A DNA stretch of 64,000 bases from Ichthyosporea sp. XGB-2017a (Eukaryota > Opisthokonta > Ichthyosporea), in contig PDIM01000003.1 of NCBI GenBank assembly GCA_002811675.1, positions 1 to 64,000 on the forward strand, written 5' to 3'. Made by a program: the position numbers and the translations under genes. Positions 58,063 through 64,000 of this stretch are shown piece after piece. How positions within the stretch are numbered: the first letter of the stretch is position 1; every line of letters begins with the position of its first letter. A model generated the notes under the pieces. It ran no database searches and was not told the origin of the DNA. It saw only the letters and a program-made list of their open reading frames with translations.

Positions 58063-59544
58063 ATGAGCAACTTTAATAGTAATCTGGAGGTCAGTGAAAA
58101 GATGATATCCAAGCTGAGTGGCATGGGTATGTTTGTCCGTCGCCTTAGGAGAACTTGGACTCGACAGTGCAGACTTTGCTTTGTTGTTTTGCTGTTTTTC
58201 TGCTGCTTGACCGGGTGGCTGATGTTTCTATCAAATAAGCAAGCGTCCCCAACAAATCCCTGGAATCTCATTTCCTCATGGTCTGTTTCCCCTGACCGCC
58301 CCGTAATCAATCAACTCACAGAAGAACGTGTGAAAGCACTTGCCGCACAAACTTTTTCCCAAATGATAAATATAGGCCAGGCGGGTAGTGGGGGTTGTGA
58401 GCAATCAATGATGGACAGCGATGGAAAGTTTTGCTACCCAGACTCCACTTGGAACAGAGTTAAGAAAATTGCCCGTCGTCAGCGCATCTTGAATTATTTC
58501 CCCAATAAGGACTTTCAGTTTAGTGATGCCTTTATATACCTTTCATGGGCCTGGGAACCCGAAATGTCGTGCCTTGAAGAAATCAGACTAGGCAGAATTG
58601 CAGATGGTGGCAAGTGGCTTTGTGATCCAGACAGACTGATTGGGGACATCAAAGAGAACTGCCTCATATACTCCCTCGGCTCTAACAACGAGTATGAGTT
58701 TGAAATGCACGTGCATCATCTGTATCCACAATGTGAAATACACACCTTTGACCACACCGTTGCAAATCCTACGCCACCTGACTTTGTCGGTAATCACAAA
58801 TGGGGAGTGGGGGCAACCGACGGCCCATTTACGGCTGAAGGGCAGCCGATAGATGGTAATGTTTACACATTTGAAACCCTCCAAAGGGTGCTTGGTCATA
58901 CCGGGAGACGCATGGCTGTTCTCAAAATGGATGTAGAGGGGGCAGAGTATGGGATGTTTGACAAATACTTTGTTGATGGGCCAAATGCCCCTGTTCTTAA
59001 CTTTGATCAAATCCTTATTGAAACCCACACGGGCAACTCTCCTCCAGACTACAAGAAGACCCATGACTTAATACTTAACCTTGTTCGTTACGGAAACTAT
59101 GGTACGTTGTCAATTCTTTTACTTTAAATCTTATTCTATTATTTTTGAACTAACAGTTTCTACTGATTTATTTCATTGTGTTTTGCTTTTTACAGTGGTA
59201 TGTAGAATGACAAACTGTGAAGCAACATTCATCACATGTGCGTCTTGCTTACTAACGCTTTTTGCTATATATTTTCTTCCATTGTCAAAATAGCTGACTC
59301 ACAAGGAACCAAACATTGAAGCTGCAAGCAGGTACGTTACTACGCTACTAAACTATCCGTTGTTCATTCTAGTGGTCTTAGCGTCCCTTTCTATATACTA
59401 ATTATTGATGGACCCTTTCTTTATTTACATTCAACCAGGTGCTGTAGTGAATGGGCAATGGTTAAAATGGCTCCCTCTTTTATGGGAGACGAGTATTTGA
59501 CCGTGGACAAATCCGTTAAAGACACTTTGGTACCTCCGTTCTGA
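58063..59544 (+). CDS. METTL24-like FkbM methyltransferase with a predicted 2-nt microexon
   Basis: Exons 58063-59101, 59196-59197, 59294-59331 and 59439-59544 give 394 aa. Anchor at about 37-57, so a type II membrane protein. The methyltransferase domain has DGGKWLCDP, IYSLGSNNEYEFE (SAM-site region) and LKMDVEGAE (287-295), then NFDQILIETH. The downstream pieces LTHKEPNIEAAS and CCSEWAMVKMAPSFMG match the end typical of this subfamily (H-K-E-P-N then a C/E-W/F strand) and are reachable only by splicing. Introns use GTACGT, GTATGT and GTACGT donors with AG acceptors. Without splicing the frame stops at 59125-59127. Probable role: O-methylation of a glycan in the Golgi. A broken relative lies at 46540-46815. 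Confidence 0.75.
59196..59197 (+). other. Predicted 2-nt microexon (TG)
   Basis: Preceded by a pyrimidine-rich acceptor, 'ttgctttttacag', and followed by donor 'gtatgt'. Exon 1 ends in phase 1 and the next conserved exon needs phase 0, and the in-frame triplet before that exon is TAG, so two extra bases are required. Including TG gives GNYVLTHKEPN. Confidence 0.5.
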
Positions 59545-61003
59545 TCTTACCCATAATTTCATTGTTAGGCATATTTATCCTTTAGTCTTGCCTTCTGGGT
59601 GGTCGTTATCCTTTCAATGTTACATTTACTGTATTATTAATTAAAATAAAAGCAGACTAAAACAAAGCTACTTAGGAAAGAAAGACCAAGGGAAGTTTCT
59701 TTTTTCTCTTCCCTTTTAAATCTTCGGTCTACCTTTCTTTCAGTGTACTGCAGTGTTCCACTTCCGCAGGTTGTCCCTTGTCTGCAGTGAAGCCCTGTGT
59801 CTTGCATAGGTCCCGTGCGGATCAGTCAACACGTATGTAAAGAGGTCGAGAAGAAGGGCGCCAACGAAATGATGTAACATCTTTATATAACATCCTGCAT
59901 TTAGGAAGAAATTGAAAGGAGGGTGAGACCATATGCTGTGACTTTGAAAACACCTTAGCTTCCAATTATCGGGAATTTATCTAGGAGCAAAAATGGGAAT
60001 GGAATTACGTAGCAATAGCTTGAATATCAACCTCATTGGAAACGGAGAAGAAACAGGGACAAGAAATACAGCAATTCCGAAATAAAGGCGATCACAATCT
60101 TTTCTTCGTAGGCGAAGCTATGAGGAATGGTCAACTTGTTAATTCTCATTTCCAGGAGCCTTTCCGCTTGGAAGGTCAGATAGAGGGTATTTTTAATAGC
60201 TGAAAGCCGAATCTGCCTGACTATTCACAAGCTATTCTCGACAGATTCTGAGAGCATTGTTCAAGAGAGAGTCTGTGACGGCACTTTCGAATAGATATTG
60301 TAACCACCATGGAAGAAACCCCAGTGGCTGAATCGTGCCCCACAAATTCTCTCATAAAGAGAAGCTGGAGTGAAAAGAGCCCCGGTGATGATATAATAAT
60401 AAAGCGGAACTGTATGTTACTGAAACCAGTGACACTGAAACAACCGGCTGGAATGGGTTGAGTATTTATCGCCGGTATTTATTGTATAGATTTCTCAGAT
60501 TCTTCAGATTCTTTCTCAGATTCCTGTACTTCTTCTCCGTTTATCAATGCGGTCAAGGCGCGCTCTCATTGCTTTGTCTTCTGCTACAGACGGATCCATC
60601 TCTTCTTTCACAAACTTTTGATATCGGCTTTTGACTGTGTGATATGAGAGACGAAACCACTAGAAGCACGAGACGATTAGAAAAGAGATTTTTAATCCTC
60701 GACTTCACCAACGAAACAACACCCGAGAGTGGTGCATTTTTGCACAACAGCTGCGTTTCTGGTCTAGTTTACTTCTTTTTGCTATACAAGCTCTCATACA
60801 AAATTTTTATTTCGAATTTTCGTTCACCGGATATGGGTGCACCAATTTTTAGGTGAACAAATTGTTCACCGTGGTCGAGAAACCCTATAGGCTATTATAA
60901 TAGTACACTCAATGGATGGATGACTAATGGTGAGTAATTAGCGGAATAACTCCAAGCCTCAACTCGAGGCCCCGCGGAGCCAGGGCGAGAAGGACTGGTA
61001 TGT
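59545..61003. other. Intergenic region with small coding-like fragments
   Basis: No complete gene. Plus-strand pieces include a 50-codon frame from 60309 (MEETPVAESCP to QPAGMG). The minus strand at about 60640-60486 reads KFVKEEMDPSVAEDKAMR and then, after a frameshift, ALTALINGEEVQESEKES, suggesting a decayed gene. No family recognised. Confidence 0.25.
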
Positions 61004-61096
61004 TGGCTGAAGTAGAGTAGAGTGGCTGATGTAGAGTAGAGTGGCTGATGTAGAGTAGAGTGGCTGATGTAGAGTAGAGTGGCTGATGTAGAGTGG
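61004..61096. repeat. 19-bp tandem repeat, about 4.9 copies
   Basis: The unit tggctgatgtagagtagag repeats from 61004 with one variant base in the first copy and a truncated last copy. It lies 140 bp upstream of the ABCG start, probably in its promoter. Confidence 0.9.
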
Positions 61097-61235
61097 GACA
61101 AGAGGATCTGTGTTAAAAGACAATAGACGTGTGGCAAGGAGAAAGGGAGTCTATTGTGTGTGTGTGTGTGTTTGTAGGCTTTTGGGGGGTAGTTTTTCTT
61201 GTTATTTATACAGCCAAGAATATTTTACCAGTAGA

Positions 61236-64000
61236 ATGGTGGATATCGATAGGAAAGAAGAGCAGGGTAGCAAGAGGGAATGTAAGCAAGAAGAAAACGT
61301 GGTGGTGGATATTGAAGATGGGGGAGGAGAAGGAGGTGCCTCGTCTGGGAGTGGAGAGGGATGCATGAGGGAAGGAGAGGAATTGAAGGAGAGATCCTTG
61401 ACGCTGACATTCAGTAATGTGTCGTATGTAGCTCGGATCCCTGTGCCAAAGGGACCGGTGGAGGATATTGCCACAAGATTAGAGAGCGGGGACGAAGAAA
61501 AGAAAAGGGAAAAGAAAACTAGGCATATGGATGTAACACTCTTGAATAATGTCAGTGGGGTGATTAACAGCGGAACCAAGACTTTATTGATCGGGCCCTA
61601 TAAAAGTGGAAAAACGACCTTGATGGAACTCTTGACGGGTAGAAAGAGCCTCCCCACCACCACCTCCTCCTCTTCCGCCCCCTCCGGACAAGGATTGATC
61701 AGCGCGAATGGACTTGATATCAACCGAAGTAGTTTGGTAGCGCCAGGAGCTGGTTGCAAGGAGGAATATGTTAAACATGTGGGATATGTACCCCAACAGG
61801 ATGTTCTCATGCCCACCCTGACCGTGCGAGAGGCTCTAATGTACGCTGCCAATATGCGCCTGTGTCTGCAACAGCATGGTGGTGGGGGTGGGGTGTGGAA
61901 GACAAAAGGGCACACCCGCCAGGAGGTGGAAGAGATGGTCGACGATATAATTGAAAGAATGGGGCTTACCGAGGCTGCGGACGTATTGACTGGAAACCAG
62001 ATTATACGAGGGTGCAGTGGCGGACAGAGGAGGAGACTTACTATTGCTTGTGAGCTGATTTGTCAGCCAAAGTTTATATGCTTGGATGAACCAACTAATG
62101 GTTTGGATTCTTCGACCGCAATGCAAACGCTATTTTATCTATCTGAGCTTGCCTCATCCTCAAAGCACAATGCGGCTGTACTATGCACTCTCCAGCAGCC
62201 CTCATATGAACAGTTTCTTCAGTTTGATAATGTAATGGTAATGGTGAACCGCCAAATCGTCTTTCATGGGCCCCGCGCGGATGTGATTGAGTACTTTAAC
62301 GCCCATTTATCGCACATTTTAGTTCGTGCGTTGCAATGGATCGACGCCGAGAGCAGTGATGATGCGGTGGGCAGTGAAAATGAAGAATTAGATAGGACTG
62401 ACAGCTCCCTGCGCTCCTTATCGCCCACTTCCAAGAGAAAGCTCTCTGCGCTGAACAAGGCGGGAACCCTGTCAAGTGATCATGCCCAAGGGGAACAGAA
62501 TCCCGCCGATATTGTTTTGGAAACTTGTGAACAAGCTTTGCTTGTTGATGATTTGATTGCAGAGAAACGAGTGAGAAACTCTGATGGTAGAAAAGGTACA
62601 CTAAACGAAGAACATCATTCAGTCGTGGATGAATGGGTGGCAAACTACGAGAAGATTCGACTGGGTGGTGATTGCCCTAGCACTAAGGAGGGTTTACATG
62701 AAGCTACAGATGTCTTTGGTGAAGGGAAGTATTATACCCCCTTTTCCCATCAACTTCTTGGTTGTCTCCGGCGTGGTTTTTTGAATGTACGGCGTGATCC
62801 GGCTGTCCTGAAAGCAACCATTGGCCGGTCTATCATGGTTGGTCTTCTCATCGGCACCCTCTTTCGGGATCTTGACACAGACCAGGAAGGAGCACGACTA
62901 CGCCCGTCCTTGTTTTTCTTTTATGTAGCAATGGGCGGTATGTCTAACCTTTCATCCGTGTCTCGATTAGTGGATAATCGAGAAGTGTACCAAACCCAAC
63001 GTCGCCAGAACTATTTTCGTCCATCTGCGTATTTCGTAGGACAGGTAGTGGTTGAGTGGCCAATTCAGGCCATGGATGCGCTTTTGATCTCGCTTGTGTC
63101 GTACTTCCTTGTTGGTTTGAGTCCTAGTGTCTGGCAATTTCTAGTATTTGTAGCATGCTACTTCATAATTGCTTTGCTGGGACGTGAAATGTGCATGTTA
63201 ATGGCAGGCTTGATTGAAGTAAAGACACTCGCTTCAGCCGCTGCAAGCATCGTAATGAACATTTTACTATTGTCGGCGGGATTTGCTCTTCCGACAAAGA
63301 GCTTCCCAAAACCATGGATTTGGCTGCATTATTTATCAATCTTTAAATACCCATGGGAGGCGATGTGTATATCACAAATCACCACGGAAACTTTTGAATG
63401 CAACCCTGATGAGAAAGTCCCTCCTCTAGATTACCCATTGTTGAACGTTCCTTACCCTGTCGGATATGGTGGGTCGCAGACATGCCCTATCGTAACTAGT
63501 GATGATCTTCTGAACGAGTTCGACGTCCCAACAGAAACATATTATATTGGGGTGAATTTTGCAATTTCAATCGTGTACTATATAGTACTGCTCTCTGCGA
63601 ACTATATGGTGGCAAGATACCGAATAGTTGACCCTGTGGTGAACGCCCGTGTGCAAGGTATACAGCGCGAAGTCGCTCTTCACAGGGCCATCGAAGCTAA
63701 AACTTCGAAAAGGTCGAAATTAAATAATTGTGACTCAATTCATAAAAGTAAAAATTCGGTTGGTGACGTTTCTCAGTCTGGTGAAAGCGAGGTTGAAGTC
63801 AAAATAGAGCGTGCTAAATCCTATTTGTTTACTGATATGAATTATGATGTTATTGTCAGTACGGACACTCTTATTTCCAAAAAGCAGCAAAAGGATCATT
63901 ATGACATAGATACTGAAAAAGGGGAGACCGCCCCCCCTTTAGCGTCTCTGTTAGATCCTTTAGTCCCTTTGAACTCTCTGGATATTGCGCACCCCATGTC
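61236..64000 (+). CDS. ABCG-family (PDR/White type) ABC transporter, 5' part, cut by the window end
   Basis: ATG 61236 opens a frame of 921 codons still open at the right edge. A charged N-terminus (about 80 residues) leads to a nucleotide-binding domain: Walker A GPYKSGKTT (120-128), the Q-loop in GYVPQQDVLMPTLTVREALM, signature CSGGQRRRL (260-268) and Walker B FICLDEPTNGLDS. A Ser/Glu-rich linker follows, then the ABC2 membrane domain from about residue 510, with helices such as SIMVGLLIGTLF and the GYG-containing extracellular loop. NBD before membrane domain is the ABCG order; a second half may follow, as in full-length PDR pumps. Substrates in the family include lipids, sterols and drugs. 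A 19-bp tandem repeat lies just upstream. Confidence 0.88.
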   Translation, partial: MVDIDRKEEQGSKRECKQEENVVVDIEDGGGEGGASSGSGEGCMREGEELKERSLTLTFSNVSYVARIPVPKGPVEDIATRLESGDEEKKREKKTRHMDVTLLNNVSGVINSGTKTLLIGPYKSGKTTLMELLTGRKSLPTTTSSSSAPSGQGLISANGLDINRSSLVAPGAGCKEEYVKHVGYVPQQDVLMPTLTVREALMYAANMRLCLQQHGGGGGVWKTKGHTRQEVEEMVDDIIERMGLTEAADVLTGNQIIRGCSGGQRRRLTIACELICQPKFICLDEPTNGLDSSTAMQTLFYLSELASSSKHNAAVLCTLQQPSYEQFLQFDNVMVMVNRQIVFHGPRADVIEYFNAHLSHILVRALQWIDAESSDDAVGSENEELDRTDSSLRSLSPTSKRKLSALNKAGTLSSDHAQGEQNPADIVLETCEQALLVDDLIAEKRVRNSDGRKGTLNEEHHSVVDEWVANYEKIRLGGDCPSTKEGLHEATDVFGEGKYYTPFSHQLLGCLRRGFLNVRRDPAVLKATIGRSIMVGLLIGTLFRDLDTDQEGARLRPSLFFFYVAMGGMSNLSSVSRLVDNREVYQTQRRQNYFRPSAYFVGQVVVEWPIQAMDALLISLVSYFLVGLSPSVWQFLVFVACYFIIALLGREMCMLMAGLIEVKTLASAAASIVMNILLLSAGFALPTKSFPKPWIWLHYLSIFKYPWEAMCISQITTETFECNPDEKVPPLDYPLLNVPYPVGYGGSQTCPIVTSDDLLNEFDVPTETYYIGVNFAISIVYYIVLLSANYMVARYRIVDPVVNARVQGIQREVALHRAIEAKTSKRSKLNNCDSIHKSKNSVGDVSQSGESEVEVKIERAKSYLFTDMNYDVIVSTDTLISKKQQKDHYDIDTEKGETAPPLASLLDPLVPLNSLDIAHPM

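Noticed and set aside
61004-61137. Minus-strand Ser/Thr/Leu-rich frame over the 19-bp repeat
   Set aside because: It is a by-product of the tandem repeat, with no signal or domain.

Overview
The window is nuclear DNA of a unicellular, non-animal eukaryote. Evidence: long single-exon genes, a few short GT-AG introns (77-141 nt where both ends can be read), single N-terminal membrane anchors on Golgi-type enzymes, an animal-style receptor cyclase, a TPPP/p25-alpha protein (typical of flagellated lineages), and eroded piggyBac-like transposase remains. Base composition leans to AT. I cannot name the species; an intron-poor flagellate-stage protist, perhaps a stramenopile, is a guess.

The dominant theme is glycosylation. 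Fourteen intact genes and two pseudogenes encode, or once encoded, glycosyltransferases or sugar-type methyltransferases, nearly all built as type II membrane proteins (short cytosolic tail, one membrane anchor, lumenal catalytic domain). In order: GT34 (351-1334), GT61 (1632-3782), FkbM methyltransferase (4347-5537), GT32 (6479-7663), GT71 (8003-9565), GT15 (11192-12436), a fucosyltransferase-like GT-B (12848-14704), GT32 (15112-16371), a GT15 pseudogene (23352-24388), protein O-mannosyltransferase (24613-27195), GT15 (27589-28929), a second fucosyltransferase-like gene (40596-43139), a fragment of a second FkbM-type gene (46540-46815), a GT47/RXYLT1-like exostosin (53143-54693), an unclassified GT-A-like enzyme (55216-56625) and a METTL24-like FkbM methyltransferase (58063-59544). 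PMT, GT15, GT71, GT32 and GT34 are the families that build mannan in yeast, so the locus looks like a linked O- and N-mannan toolkit with added capping and methylating enzymes.

Between these lie a C2H2 zinc-finger gene, a receptor-type nucleotide cyclase with a pseudokinase domain, two convergent and diverged kinase-like genes, TPPP, a giant MYND-MYND-RING-Smr protein, a small EGF-like secreted protein, a 1772-residue membrane-anchored acidic protein of unknown family, and the 5' part of an ABCG transporter that runs off the right edge. Non-coding features include a dispersed repeat family (three copies), a 51-bp minisatellite, a 19-bp tandem repeat, a 13-bp perfect inverted repeat, piggyBac-like remnants and a decayed ribosomal protein L2-like sequence. 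The palindrome ACAGCTGT recurs in upstream regions of several glycosylation genes, which suggests shared regulation. One gene appears to need a 2-nt microexon to keep its frame.
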